DNA of 64,000 bases from Pseudoxanthomonas koreensis_A. Its GTDB lineage: Bacteria; Pseudomonadota; Gammaproteobacteria; Xanthomonadales; Xanthomonadaceae. The notes below the pieces were generated by a model, which worked only from the letters and a program-made list of their open reading frames with translations, was not told the origin of the DNA and searched no databases. The translations under genes were made by a program, and so were the position numbers. The stretch spans positions 1,984,001 through 2,048,000 of the forward strand of contig NZ_CP169056.1 in assembly GCF_041890415.1 (NCBI RefSeq), in the 5' to 3' direction. Positions 53,540-63,614 of the stretch are shown here, piece after piece. Each line of letters opens with the position of its first letter. Within the stretch, counting starts at the first letter, position 1.

Positions 53540-54925
53540 TTACATCAGCACCACTTCCTCGGCCGAGGTGGGATGGATGGCCACGGTGTCCAGCAGCTGC
53601 TGCCGGGTCACGCCCATCTTCACCGCCACCGCGAAGCCCTGCAGGATCTCGTCGGCCGCATCGCCCAGCAGGTGCAGGCCGACCACCCGCTCCTGCTCGC
53701 CCACGCACACCAGCTTGAACAGGCTGCGCCGCGGCGCATCGGCCAGCGCCTGCAGCATCGGCCGGAAGCCGGAGGTGTACACGCGCACCGCATCGCCGTG
53801 GCGCTCGCGCGCCTGCTCCTCGGTCAGGCCCACGGTGCCCAGCGGCGGATGCGAGAACACCACGGTGGCGATCTGTTCGTAATCCAGCCTGGCATCGGCC
53901 TGGCCACCGAACAGCCGGTCCATCAGCTTGCGCGCCGCGGCGATGGCCACCGGCGTCAGTGCCAGCTTGCCGGTCACATCGCCCACCGCATGCACACCCT
54001 CCACCGAGGTGTTTTCCCACTCGTCCACCAATACCTGGCCGCGCTCGCCCAGGCGCACGCCGGCCTGCTCCAGGCCCAGGTCGTCGGTGTTGGCGCGCCG
54101 GCCGGTGGCGAACAGCGCCATGTCGAACGTCCCGGGCACCGTGCCATCCAGGCCGCCCTTGTGGCGCACGCGCACGCGCCCGTCCTCGTCCTCCAGCGCA
54201 TGCACCGAGGCTTCCAGGTGCAGGCGCACGCCATGGGCGCGCATGTCCTCCTGCAACTGCGCCACCACCTGCCCATCCATCTGCGAGAGCAGGCGCGGGC
54301 CGCGGGCAAAGATCTCCACCTTGCTGCCCAGGCCCTGCAGCACGCCGGCCAGCTCCACCGCGATGTAGCCGCCACCCACCAGGGCCACGCGCCCGGGCGC
54401 ATGGCGCAGGTCGAAGAAATCGTCGGACACGCCGCCCAGCCCGGCGCCGGGAATCGACGGACGCTGCGCGTGCGCGCCGGTGGCCAGCAGCACCCGCCCG
54501 GCGCGAAGTTGCACGCCGTCGCCGGTCTGCACGGTATGCGCATCGAGCAGGCGGCCCCGGCACGGCATGGTCACGATGCCGGCCTCGTCCAGGCGCCGCC
54601 GATAGCTGGCGTGGATGTTGCCGATGTAGCGCTGGCGATGCGCCACCAGCGCCTCCCAGTCCAGGGTGGGCGGCAGCGCCAGGTCGAAGCCCAGGTCGGC
54701 AGCCAGGGCGATGCGCCCGGCCAGGTCGGCGGCCAGCCACATCGCCTTCTTCGGCACGCAGCCGAGGTTGACGCAGGTGCCGCCGAACTCGCCTGGTTCC
54801 AGCAGCGCCACCCGCGCACCATGCCCGGCGGCGCGGAAGGCGCCGGCCAGCCCGCCGGAGCCACCGCCGATCACGACCAGGTCGAAGTCGGCCTGGACAG
54901 GGGTTGGGTCGCGGCGCTGGCTCAT
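53540..54925 (-). CDS. gorA: Glutathione-disulfide reductase
   Basis: A 461-aa NADPH-dependent FAD enzyme that keeps glutathione reduced. FAD motif VVIGGGSGGLAGAFRAA (18-34); redox disulfide FGGTCVNLGCVPKK (Cys 51 and 56); NADPH loop VALVGGGYIAVELAGVLQGL; C-terminal active-site HPTSAEEVVLM supplied to the partner subunit. All residues needed are present. It supports the glutathione-dependent ArsC as well as general redox balance. It lies 12 bp after the flavoprotein at 54938 and may be co-transcribed with it. Confidence 0.95.
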   Translation of the reverse strand: MSQRRDPTPVQADFDLVVIGGGSGGLAGAFRAAGHGARVALLEPGEFGGTCVNLGCVPKKAMWLAADLAGRIALAADLGFDLALPPTLDWEALVAHRQRYIGNIHASYRRRLDEAGIVTMPCRGRLLDAHTVQTGDGVQLRAGRVLLATGAHAQRPSIPGAGLGGVSDDFFDLRHAPGRVALVGGGYIAVELAGVLQGLGSKVEIFARGPRLLSQMDGQVVAQLQEDMRAHGVRLHLEASVHALEDEDGRVRVRHKGGLDGTVPGTFDMALFATGRRANTDDLGLEQAGVRLGERGQVLVDEWENTSVEGVHAVGDVTGKLALTPVAIAAARKLMDRLFGGQADARLDYEQIATVVFSHPPLGTVGLTEEQARERHGDAVRVYTSGFRPMLQALADAPRRSLFKLVCVGEQERVVGLHLLGDAADEILQGFAVAVKMGVTRQQLLDTVAIHPTSAEEVVLM

Positions 54926-54937
54926 GCGGCTCTCTCC

Positions 54938-56191
54938 TTACTGGAAGCGCTCCACCCGGTAGGGCGCAGGGTCGATGGCCGGCGCGCGGCCGGTGACCAG
55001 GTCGGCGATGAGCTGGCCGGTGGCCACGCTCATGCTGATGCCCAGCATGCCGTGTCCGGCCGCCAACCACACGTGAGGGTGGCGCGGGGTGCGGCCCAGC
55101 ACCGGCAGGTCGTCCCAGGTCATCGGCCGCCAGCCATACCATTTCTCGCGCAGTTCCGGGCCGGCCGGCGTGTGCAGGTACTCGTGCGCGGCGCGCTCCA
55201 GCGCGGCCAGGCGCACCGTGTTGAGCGTGCTGTCGTAGCCGGAGAACTCCATCGTGCTGCCCAGGCGGAAACCGTCCTGCCAGGCGGTGACGAACACCGA
55301 GCGATCCTTCAGCACCAGCGGCCGGCGCGGGGCCAGGGCCGGGCGCGACCAGGTGATCGAGTAGCCCTTGCCCGGCTGGATCGGCACCTTCAGGCCCAGC
55401 GGCTTGACCAGCGCCGGGGTCCACGAGGCGGTGGCCACCACCAGCTCGCGGCCGTGGCGCTGGCTGCCGTCGGCCACGGTCACCTCCACGCCATCGGCAT
55501 GCGGCTGCAGTGCCTGCGCACGGCAGCCTTCCTCGATCACGCCGCCGCGTGCGCGCACCACCCGCGCAAGTTCGGCGGTGTAACGGTCCGGGCGCAGGTG
55601 GGCGTCGTCGGGAAAGTGCAGCGCGCCGACCAGGCCCTCGCGCAGGGCCGGCTCCTGGCGCAGGTAATCGGCGCCGTCGATCGCCTCGGTGCGGATGCCG
55701 ACCGCGGCCAGTGCCTCGCACTGGGCCAGGTAGTGCTCGAAGTTGGCGCGGTCGCGGAACACGTAGTCCAGCCCGCTCTCCACGAACTCGCACTGCAGCC
55801 CGTACTGGTCGATCCACCCCTTCAACCGGCTGCGCGAGTCGTTGAGGATGGCCGCGCGGGCGCCGGTGGCGGCCAGCCAGTCGCGCATGTTGCAGCGCCC
55901 GGCAAACCGCACCAGCCAACGCCACAGCACCGGATCCATGCGCGGCTTGAGGTACAGCGGCGCATCCGGAGTGAACATCCAGCGCAGCGCGCGCAGCGGC
56001 ACGCCCGGCGCGGCCAGCGGCGGGGCGTGGCTGGGGGTGATGGTGCCGCAGTTGCCGTGCGAGGTGGCGCCGCCGATGGTGGCCGCTTCGAGCACGCGCA
56101 CGCCACGGCCCGCCTCCAGCAGCGCCAGTGCCGTGGCCAGGCCGATGGCACCGCCGCCGAGGATCAGGACATCGTCTGGGGGGGAGTTCAC
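54938..56191 (-). CDS. FAD-dependent D-amino-acid dehydrogenase (DadA-like)
   Basis: A 417-aa flavoprotein of the DAO/DadA family. FAD motif LILGGGAIGLATALALLEAG at the start; TSHGNCGTITPSHAPPLAAP is characteristic of DadA and D-hydroxyproline dehydrogenases; the C-terminus WLAAGHGMLGISMSVATGQL closes the FAD site. Probably oxidises a D-amino acid (D-Ala, or D-hydroxyproline) and passes electrons to the respiratory chain. The exact substrate cannot be fixed, because no racemase or proline-epimerase gene is adjacent. Confidence 0.88.
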   Translation of the reverse strand: MNSPPDDVLILGGGAIGLATALALLEAGRGVRVLEAATIGGATSHGNCGTITPSHAPPLAAPGVPLRALRWMFTPDAPLYLKPRMDPVLWRWLVRFAGRCNMRDWLAATGARAAILNDSRSRLKGWIDQYGLQCEFVESGLDYVFRDRANFEHYLAQCEALAAVGIRTEAIDGADYLRQEPALREGLVGALHFPDDAHLRPDRYTAELARVVRARGGVIEEGCRAQALQPHADGVEVTVADGSQRHGRELVVATASWTPALVKPLGLKVPIQPGKGYSITWSRPALAPRRPLVLKDRSVFVTAWQDGFRLGSTMEFSGYDSTLNTVRLAALERAAHEYLHTPAGPELREKWYGWRPMTWDDLPVLGRTPRHPHVWLAAGHGMLGISMSVATGQLIADLVTGRAPAIDPAPYRVERFQ

Positions 56192-56286
56192 CGGACGATT
56201 CTAGCGGAGCGGCCGGGCTGGACCGAACCCGGTTGCGCCGGAAAACAGTGTCGCGTCCGTGCCTGCGCGGGCGTCGGCTGCCGGCG

Positions 56287-57543
56287 TCAGCTGCGCAGCC
56301 GCATCGGCTGCAGCTGCAGGTAGGTCAGCGAGCGCCACAGCCATTCCACCGGGCCAAAGCGCATGCGCGACAGCCACAGGTGGCTGGCGATGGCCTGCAG
56401 CGCGAACAGCAGCAGCACGAACGGCACCTGCCAGGCGCGCGGCAGTTGCCCCAGCAAGCCCAGGCCATAGCCGTAGAACAGCAGCGTGCACACCACCGAC
56501 TGCACCAGGTAGTTGGTCAGGGCCATGCGCCCGGCCGGTGCGAACCACGCGCCCACACGCGCGCCAACGCCGCTGCGCAGCAGGCGCACCAGCCAGCCCA
56601 CGTAACCCAGGCACATCAGCACGCTGGCCAGCAGCGACAGCGCCTGGGCCAGCATCGATTCCAGGTCCAGGCGGTCGGCCGGCAAGGTCGGGGTGACGGC
56701 CATCGAGGCGCCCATCAGCGCCAGCCCCGCCGGCAATGCCAGCCAGCGCAGCAATGCGAACAGGCGCCGGTGCCGCTCCGGGGCGGCAATCGCACCGCTG
56801 CGCGCAAACGCCGCACCCAGCAGGAACACGCCGAACACCAGCGGCCCGAACACCGGCAACCCGGACATGAACAGCGCAACCTCGCGCCCACGCTGCACCA
56901 CGGCCTCGGTGTAGCTGCCCGCGGGACCGTAGGCATGCAGCGCGTCGGCGGTGAGCTGGCGCATGTCCCCGGCCTGGGTGGCCATCGCATCGTTCCACTC
57001 GGCGGCCATGTCCGGCGCCTGCGCCGCCACCCAGGCCATCAGCCCCAGCAACAGCACCAGCGCCGGGCCGACCAGGCAGGCCAGCGCCCCCAGCCAGCCC
57101 AGCCAGCGCGCGGACAGATGGCGGAACGCCAAAAGCAGGAACGACAGCAGCGCGTACAGCACCAGGATGTCGCCGGACCACACCAGCAGCGCATGGACCA
57201 GGCCGATGCCCAGCAGGACCAGGCCACGGCGCCAGTAGATCCCGGAAAACGGGCGGCCCGCCGCCTCGGCACGCTGCGACATCACCGCAAAGCCCATCCC
57301 GAACAGCAGCGAGAACAGGACGTAGAACTTGCCCTGGACAAGGAAGTAGACCAGCGCATCGGCCACCCGGTCGGCACCGGTCAACGTCGGGTCCAGGCCG
57401 CTGGTGGATGCCAGCACCGGCATCACGAAGGTCTCGATGTTCATCAGCAGGATGCCGCACAGGGCGAAACCGCGCAGGGCATCAAGGATGGCGATGCGCT
57501 GCGCGGGGGCGGTGGGCTGCAGGGGGGAGCCAACTGGCTGCAT
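56287..57543 (-). CDS. DUF418 (YeiB-like) membrane protein
   Basis: A 418-aa inner-membrane protein with about nine to ten hydrophobic segments. The N-terminal block RIAILDALRGFALCGILLMN, the segment LVYFLVQGKFYVLFSLLFGM, and the C-terminal DUF418 domain (PAGRMALTNYLVQSVVCTLL; GPVEWLWRSLTYLQLQPMR) are standard. The family is related to acyltransferase-3 membrane enzymes; no substrate is known. It is divergent from dnaE, sharing about 120 bp of promoter space. Confidence 0.92.
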   Translation of the reverse strand: MQPVGSPLQPTAPAQRIAILDALRGFALCGILLMNIETFVMPVLASTSGLDPTLTGADRVADALVYFLVQGKFYVLFSLLFGMGFAVMSQRAEAAGRPFSGIYWRRGLVLLGIGLVHALLVWSGDILVLYALLSFLLLAFRHLSARWLGWLGALACLVGPALVLLLGLMAWVAAQAPDMAAEWNDAMATQAGDMRQLTADALHAYGPAGSYTEAVVQRGREVALFMSGLPVFGPLVFGVFLLGAAFARSGAIAAPERHRRLFALLRWLALPAGLALMGASMAVTPTLPADRLDLESMLAQALSLLASVLMCLGYVGWLVRLLRSGVGARVGAWFAPAGRMALTNYLVQSVVCTLLFYGYGLGLLGQLPRAWQVPFVLLLFALQAIASHLWLSRMRFGPVEWLWRSLTYLQLQPMRLRS

Positions 57544-57665
57544 GGGCGGTTCCGGTGGCAGGACCCGGGCATGATGGCCGATCCGCCCGGTGCCGCCTAC
57601 GCGCCCGTGCGCGCGCCGCGGTCAAGCCTTGTCCCCCCTCCCCCCCGCCGGTACCCTCGGCGCGC

Positions 57666-60600
57666 ATGTCCGGGTTCGTCCACCTCCACGTCCACACCGA
57701 GTTTTCGCTTGCGGACTCGACCATCCGCGTGCCTGACAAACCCGATCACGCCGATCCGGCCAAGGCCAAACAGGCCAACCTGCTCAGCCGGGCGGTGGAA
57801 CTGGGGTTGCCGGCACTGGCGGTGACCGACCTCAACAACCTGTTCGCCCTGATCAAGTTCTACAAGGCCGCCGAAGCGGTGGGCATCAAGCCCATCGCCG
57901 GCGCCGACCTGGCGGTGGCGTCCGGGCCCGGCGAGGCGCCGTGGCGGATCACCGCACTGGTGCGCGACCACGCCGGCTATCTCAACCTCTCGCACCTGCT
58001 CAGCCGCGCATGGATGGAAGGCCACCGCACCGAGGGCGGCGTGGTGGTGACGCCGCAATGGCTGCGCGAGTGCAGCCAGGGGCTGGTGCTGCTGGCCGGG
58101 CGCGAGAGCCTGGCCGGGCGCCTGGCCGCCGAGCACCGCCACGACCTGGCCGAGCAGCAACTGCTCGACTGGCAGCGCGCCTTCGACGGCAACCTGTGCC
58201 TGGAGCTGGTGCGCACCGGCCGCGACGGCGAGGACGCATTCAACGCCTTCGCCCTGCACGCCTCGGCCGCGCGCGGGATCCCGGTGGTGGCGTCCAATGA
58301 CGTGCGCTTCCTGGATGCATCCGGCTTCGATGCGCACGAGGCACGCGTGTGCATCGCGTCGGGCCGGGTGCTGGACGACCCCAAGCGCCCGCGCGACTAC
58401 AGCGCGCAGCAATACCTGAAGTCGGCCGAAGACATGGCCAGCCTGTTCGCCGACGTGCCGGACGCGCTGGACAACACCCTGGAGCTGGCGCGTCGCTGCA
58501 ATCTCGAGCTGACCCTGGGCAAGTACGCGCTGCCTGCCTACCCGGTGCCGTCCGACCAGACCCTGGAAAGCTGGATCCGCAGGCAGGCCCACGACGGTCT
58601 GGAACAGCGCCTGCAGAAGAACCCGCTGGCCCCGGGCCGCACCCGCGAGGACTACATCGCGCGGCTGGATTTCGAGCTGGACACCATCATCGAGATGGGG
58701 TTTCCCGGCTACTTCCTGATCGTTGCCGACTTCATCCAGTGGGGAAAGGCCCAGGGCATCCCGATCGGCCCGGGGCGCGGCTCGGGTGCCGGCTCGCTGG
58801 TGGCCTGGGCACTGCAGATCACCGACCTGGACCCGCTGCCGTACAACCTGCTGTTCGAGCGCTTCCTCAACCCCGAACGCGTGTCGATGCCCGACTTCGA
58901 CATCGACTTCTGCATGGACCGGCGCGACGAGGTGATCGACTACGTCGCCGCCAGGTACGGCCGCGACCGGGTCAGCCAGATCATCACCTACGGCACCATG
59001 GCGGCCAAGGCGGTGGTGCGCGACACCGGCCGCGTGCTCGGCTTCCCCTACGGATTCGTCGACGGCGTGGCCAAGCTGATCCCCAACATCCTGGGCATCT
59101 CGCTCAAGGATGCGATGGGCGAAGGCAAGGACAGCGAGATGCGCTCGGACGAGCTCATCGGGCGCTACGAGGCCGAGGAGGACGTGCGCGACCTGATCGA
59201 CCTGGCGCGCCAGCTCGAAGACCTCACCCGCAACGCCGGCAAGCACGCCGGCGGCGTGGTCATCGCGCCCGAACCGCTGCACACGTTCTGCCCGCTGTTC
59301 GCCGAACATGACCGCGACGGCCTGGGCCGCAACCCGGTCACCCAGTTCGACAAGGACGACGTGGAGGCCATCGGGCTGGTCAAGTTCGACTTCCTCGGCC
59401 TGCGCACGCTGACGATCATCGACTGGGCGGTGAAGGCGATCAACCAGCGCCATGCCCGCGCCGACATCCCGCCACTGGACATCGCCACCCTGCCGCTGGA
59501 CGACGCCAGCGTGTACCGCGACGTGTTCGCCAATGGCAATACCGGCTCGGTGTTCCAGTTCGAATCGCCGGGCATGCGCCGCGCGCTGAAGGATGCCAGG
59601 CCCGACCGCTTCGAGGACCTGATCGCGCTGAACGCGTTGTACCGGCCCGGGCCGATGGAGATGATCCCCTCGTTCGTGGCGCGCAAGCACGGCGCGGAGG
59701 AGTTCGAATATCCGGATCCGCGCACCCGGGCGATGCTCGAAGAGACCTACGGGATCATGGTCTACCAGGAGCAGGTCATGCAGATGGCGCAGATCGTCGG
59801 CGGCTACTCGCTGGGCGGCGCCGACCTGCTGCGCCGGGCGATGGGCAAGAAGGTGCCGGCCGAGATGGCCAAGCACCGCGAGATCTTCCGCGAGGGCGCG
59901 GCCGGCGGCGGGGTCGACCAGAAGAAGGCCGACGAGATCTTCGACCTGATGGAGAAGTTCGCCGGCTACGGCTTCAACAAGTCGCACGCCGCCGCCTACT
60001 CGCTGGTCGCCTACCAGACCGCGTGGCTGAAGAAGCACTACCCGGCCGAGTTCATGGCCGCCACCCTGTCCTCGGACATGGACAAGACCGAGAAGGTGGT
60101 CGACTTCCTGGCCGAGGCGCGCGGGCTGGGCCTGACCGTGCTGCCGCCGACGGTGAACGACTCGCGCTACATGTTCGAGGCGGTGGACGCGACCACCGTG
60201 CGCTACGGCCTGGGCGCGATCAAGGGCGTGGGCCGTGGCCTGTGCGAGGTGATCGTGGCCGAGCGCGAGCACGGCGGCGACTACCGCGACCTGCTGGATT
60301 TCTGCCGGCGGGTGGATTCAACCAAGCTCAACCGGCGTGCGCTGGAGGCGATGGTCAATGCAGGCGCGATGGATGCGCTGGGCCGCAACCGCGCCACCCT
60401 GATGCTGCAATTGCCCGAAGTGATGAAGGCCACCGACCAGATGGCCAGGGAGGCGGCCGCCGGCCAGGTCTCGCTGTTCGGCATGCCCTCTGCCGATGCC
60501 GGCCCGGCGCTGGCACTGGAGCTGCCCGAGGCGCAGGAATGGAGCCTGCGCCAGTTGCTGGACGGCGAACGCGACACCCTGGGCCATTACCTCAGCGGCC

Positions 60601-61235
60601 ATCCCTTCGACCCGTACCGCGAGGAAGTGCGGCAACTGGTCGGCGCCGACCTGGGCGAGCTGGACCGCCTGTGGGGCGCGGCACCGCAGGGCGAAAAGCG
60701 CGGCTGGCGCCCGGAAGTGCAGGTGGTGGTGGCGGGCCTGGTGGTCGGCATCCGCCGCAAGGGCGACAGCCAGGTGTTCGTGCAACTGGAGGACGGCCGC
60801 GGCCGGCTCGAATGCGGCGTGTTCGCCGAAGCGGCGGCCGACCTGTCCAGCCTGCTGGTGCGCGACCGCGTATTGATCGTGCAGGGCGGCCTGCGCGAGG
60901 ACGAATTCAACGGCGGCTGGAGCCTGCGCCTGAAGCAGGCCTGGGATTTCGAGCACCTGTGCGCCCAGCACGCGCAGCGCCTGTCACTGCGCGTGGACCT
61001 GCGCGATCCGCAGGCCTGGCAGCAGATCGACACCGTCCTGGCCCGGCATCGCCCCGGCGTCACGCCATTGCGCCTGCACCTGCAGGTCGGCCGCGAGGGC
61101 CAGGCCGTGACCGGCGTGCTCGACCTCAACGGCGGCAACGCGGTGCGGGTGGCGCCGCCGCTGCTGGACGCCCTGCGCGCGCAACCGGGCGTGCGCGCGG
61201 TGAAGGTCGCGATCGGGCGGCCCTGGGCGCATTGA
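57666..61235 (+). CDS. dnaE: DNA polymerase III alpha subunit
   Basis: The 1189-aa replicative polymerase subunit. The N-terminal PHP domain starts FVHLHVHTEFSLADSTIRVP. The polymerase catalytic Asp motif is PDFDIDFCMDRR (about 409-420), with GPGRGSGAGSLVAWAL just before it. The tudor/HhH region (YSLGGADLLRRAMGKKVPAE, KSHAAAYSLVAYQTAWLKKH) and an OB-fold (VAGLVVGIRRKGDSQVFVQL) follow. The ATG at 57666 gives the family start; the open frame upstream of it is not coding. accA lies 94 bp downstream, the usual dnaE-accA neighbourhood. Confidence 0.98.
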   Translation: MSGFVHLHVHTEFSLADSTIRVPDKPDHADPAKAKQANLLSRAVELGLPALAVTDLNNLFALIKFYKAAEAVGIKPIAGADLAVASGPGEAPWRITALVRDHAGYLNLSHLLSRAWMEGHRTEGGVVVTPQWLRECSQGLVLLAGRESLAGRLAAEHRHDLAEQQLLDWQRAFDGNLCLELVRTGRDGEDAFNAFALHASAARGIPVVASNDVRFLDASGFDAHEARVCIASGRVLDDPKRPRDYSAQQYLKSAEDMASLFADVPDALDNTLELARRCNLELTLGKYALPAYPVPSDQTLESWIRRQAHDGLEQRLQKNPLAPGRTREDYIARLDFELDTIIEMGFPGYFLIVADFIQWGKAQGIPIGPGRGSGAGSLVAWALQITDLDPLPYNLLFERFLNPERVSMPDFDIDFCMDRRDEVIDYVAARYGRDRVSQIITYGTMAAKAVVRDTGRVLGFPYGFVDGVAKLIPNILGISLKDAMGEGKDSEMRSDELIGRYEAEEDVRDLIDLARQLEDLTRNAGKHAGGVVIAPEPLHTFCPLFAEHDRDGLGRNPVTQFDKDDVEAIGLVKFDFLGLRTLTIIDWAVKAINQRHARADIPPLDIATLPLDDASVYRDVFANGNTGSVFQFESPGMRRALKDARPDRFEDLIALNALYRPGPMEMIPSFVARKHGAEEFEYPDPRTRAMLEETYGIMVYQEQVMQMAQIVGGYSLGGADLLRRAMGKKVPAEMAKHREIFREGAAGGGVDQKKADEIFDLMEKFAGYGFNKSHAAAYSLVAYQTAWLKKHYPAEFMAATLSSDMDKTEKVVDFLAEARGLGLTVLPPTVNDSRYMFEAVDATTVRYGLGAIKGVGRGLCEVIVAEREHGGDYRDLLDFCRRVDSTKLNRRALEAMVNAGAMDALGRNRATLMLQLPEVMKATDQMAREAAAGQVSLFGMPSADAGPALALELPEAQEWSLRQLLDGERDTLGHYLSGHPFDPYREEVRQLVGADLGELDRLWGAAPQGEKRGWRPEVQVVVAGLVVGIRRKGDSQVFVQLEDGRGRLECGVFAEAAADLSSLLVRDRVLIVQGGLREDEFNGGWSLRLKQAWDFEHLCAQHAQRLSLRVDLRDPQAWQQIDTVLARHRPGVTPLRLHLQVGREGQAVTGVLDLNGGNAVRVAPPLLDALRAQPGVRAVKVAIGRPWAH

Positions 61236-61329
61236 GCGGCCGCCTGGGCCAGGCGCACCATCCGCCCGGGTCCGGTCCCGGCCGGGACGTTCGGCTACAC
61301 TGCCTGCTTCCTGTACGACCCGGTTCCCG

Positions 61330-62289
61330 ATGAACCCGAATTACCTCGATTTCGAGCAGCCCATCGCCGACCTGGAAGCCAAGATCCAGGAACTGCGCAA
61401 TGCCAGCACCGGCCCGGCCGTCAACGTGGACGCCGAGGTGCACGCCCTGCAGGACAAGTTGCGCAGGCGCACCGCCCAGATCTTCCGCGACCTCAGCTCC
61501 TGGCAGATCTCCCAGCTCTCGCGCCACCCGGCCCGGCCCTACACCCTGGACTACCTGCGGGTGATCTGCGACGAGTTCCACGAACTGGCCGGTGACCGTG
61601 CGTTTGCCGACGACAAGGCCATCGTCGGTGGCCTGGCCAGGATCGACGGACGCGCGGTGATGGTGATCGGCCACCAGAAGGGCCGCGACAACAAGGAAAA
61701 GATCAAGCGCAATTTCGGCATGCCCAAGCCGGAGGGCTACCGCAAGGCACTGCGCCTGATGAAGATGGCCGAACGCTTCGGCCTGCCGCTGCTGACCTTC
61801 ATCGACACCATGGGCGCCTGGCCCGGGATCGATGCCGAGGAGCGCGGCCAGTCCGAGGCCATTGCCCGCAACCTGCTGGAGATGGCCGAGCTGCGCACGC
61901 CGGTGGTGTGCACGGTGATCGGCGAAGGCGGCTCCGGCGGTGCGCTGGCCATTGGCGTGGGCGACAGCACGGTGATGCTCGAATACAGCACCTACTCGGT
62001 GATCTCGCCCGAGGGCTGCGCCTCGATCCTGTGGAAGGATGCGGCCAAGGCCAAGGACGCGGCCGAGCAGCTGGGCCTGACCGCCAAGCGGCTCAAGGGC
62101 CTGGGCCTGGTCGACAAGGTGGTGCGCGAACCCACCGGCGGTGCCCACCGCAACCCGCGGCAGATGGCGCGCCGGCTCAAGGCGGTGCTGCTCAACGAAC
62201 TGGACACGCTGGAACAGTTGCCGGTGGAGGACCTGTTGCAGCGCCGCTACCAGCGCCTGCGTGGCTATGGGGCCTACGACGCGGCCTGA
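61330..62289 (+). CDS. accA: Acetyl-CoA carboxylase carboxyltransferase, alpha subunit
   Basis: A 319-aa subunit that, with AccD, transfers CO2 from biotin to acetyl-CoA, the first step of fatty-acid synthesis. It begins YLDFEQPIADLEAKIQELRN; VMVIGHQKGRDNKEKIKRNF and IGEGGSGGALAIGVGDSTVM (carboxyl-CoA oxyanion holes) with ISPEGCASILWKDAAKA are diagnostic. ATG 61330; normal length. It is probably transcribed with or after dnaE. Confidence 0.98.
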   Translation: MNPNYLDFEQPIADLEAKIQELRNASTGPAVNVDAEVHALQDKLRRRTAQIFRDLSSWQISQLSRHPARPYTLDYLRVICDEFHELAGDRAFADDKAIVGGLARIDGRAVMVIGHQKGRDNKEKIKRNFGMPKPEGYRKALRLMKMAERFGLPLLTFIDTMGAWPGIDAEERGQSEAIARNLLEMAELRTPVVCTVIGEGGSGGALAIGVGDSTVMLEYSTYSVISPEGCASILWKDAAKAKDAAEQLGLTAKRLKGLGLVDKVVREPTGGAHRNPRQMARRLKAVLLNELDTLEQLPVEDLLQRRYQRLRGYGAYDAA

Positions 62290-62310
62290 GCCGCGCGCGC
62301 ACCCGTCGAT

Positions 62311-63513
62311 TCACCGTATCCGCTCAAGTTCGGTCGCGTTGGACGGCTGCACGTAGGGGTCGTCGGTACTCCAGGCATTGCGCGGATTGTCGTTGTCCTG
62401 GAACACCCGTGCGCCGCCATGGATCGAGCTGTGCACCGTGCCGCCATCGGTGCCGACGTAGGCATTGCGCTCGTAGATGCCGTCGATGCTGCGGGCGTGG
62501 ATGCGGTCGTTGGTGGCCATGGTGTTGGCGTGGGTCTGGCTGCGGATGGCGGCCACGTCGCGGATCGTCTGCGAGCGGATCGCGGCCCGGTCAGCCTCGC
62601 CGCGCGCGTTGATCTCGGCCATGCGCCGCGCGTGCCAGGCATCGATGTCGCGGCGTTGCGCGGTGAAGTAGCGCTGGACGTTGGCCATCATCCGCTGCTT
62701 GGCCATGGAGAACCACTGCGGGTCGTCCTCGATGGATTCGACCACCCGATCCAGCAGGTCCAGGTCCAGCCGGCCGTTGGGCGCACGGTACGTGGTGACC
62801 CGGCCGACGCTGCCGGACACCTTGTTGCCCAGCGAGGACAGCACCACCGGGGCGGCCAGGACCTCGCGCATGTCCATGCCGTCGGCCTGGTAGCCGATCA
62901 GCAGCCGGCCGGCGTCGATCTGGCGCTGCTGGCCGGGCTGCGGCGGATCACCCTGCTGCTGCAGCCGCTGCTCGGTCGCCTGCGCCAGTTCCGGCCAATC
63001 GCTGTAGTCGAGCACGCGCGCGCCCGGGCGCGCCTGCCGGGCCACGGCCTCGAGGAATTCGCGCGCCGAGCGGTATGGCGCCACCGGACACGGGTCGGTC
63101 GGGATTTCCGTGCCCTGCACCTGCCAGGCGAATGCCGGCAGCACTTCGATCACGCTGGCGTTGTCCGGCGCGACCGCGCCCCAGGCGGCGCGCATCTGTC
63201 CCGAGTAGCACTCGGCGCCGTCGTTCCAGCGGATGCCGCCACTGGTTTGCCAGCCCGCAGGTACCAGCAGCCGGGTGGCCACCATCGGCTGCTGGAAGCC
63301 GGCATCGTCGATGATCTGCGCCGGCTCCAGGCGCAGGGTATCCACGTCCACCGACGACAGGGCCTGCCTGGCCGCGCCGAGGATGCCGCCGCCATCGTCG
63401 CCTGCATCCATCGCGCCCGCAGCACCGGAGGCGTCCTGCCCCGGGCGGCCGCCGCACGCCACCAGCGCCAGCGCAAGCAGAGCCGCCGGCAGCATCCAGA
63501 TCGTCTTGCCCAT
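62311..63513 (-). CDS. Lipoprotein of unknown function
   Basis: A 400-aa predicted outer- or inner-membrane-attached lipoprotein: signal peptide with lipobox ALVACGG (Cys 20). The mature part has a globular region (about 40-290) with two possible disulfide cysteines (GAECYSGQ, PTDPCPVAP), then an unusual helical region of about 60 residues rich in Arg/Ala/Ile (RAAIRSQTIRDVAAIRSQTH, ANTMATNDRIHARSIDGIYE) and a C-terminal Asp/Asn-rich end. I do not recognise the family. It sits next to the rhodanese-like gene on the same strand. Confidence 0.8.
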   Translation of the reverse strand: MGKTIWMLPAALLALALVACGGRPGQDASGAAGAMDAGDDGGGILGAARQALSSVDVDTLRLEPAQIIDDAGFQQPMVATRLLVPAGWQTSGGIRWNDGAECYSGQMRAAWGAVAPDNASVIEVLPAFAWQVQGTEIPTDPCPVAPYRSAREFLEAVARQARPGARVLDYSDWPELAQATEQRLQQQGDPPQPGQQRQIDAGRLLIGYQADGMDMREVLAAPVVLSSLGNKVSGSVGRVTTYRAPNGRLDLDLLDRVVESIEDDPQWFSMAKQRMMANVQRYFTAQRRDIDAWHARRMAEINARGEADRAAIRSQTIRDVAAIRSQTHANTMATNDRIHARSIDGIYERNAYVGTDGGTVHSSIHGGARVFQDNDNPRNAWSTDDPYVQPSNATELERIR

Positions 63514-63614
63514 GCCTGTGTTCTCCACGCCAGCGCTCCCGGCGACGGACATCGCCTTTCCCCACACAAGGCGTGGAATGCACGCCGATCGGCTCAGCAG
63601 GCGGCGCACGGCGG

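Noticed and set aside
53457..55925. Long N-terminal extension of the OsmC frame
   Set aside because: It is antiparallel/out of frame to gorA and the DadA-like gene; OsmC homology starts only at 53456.
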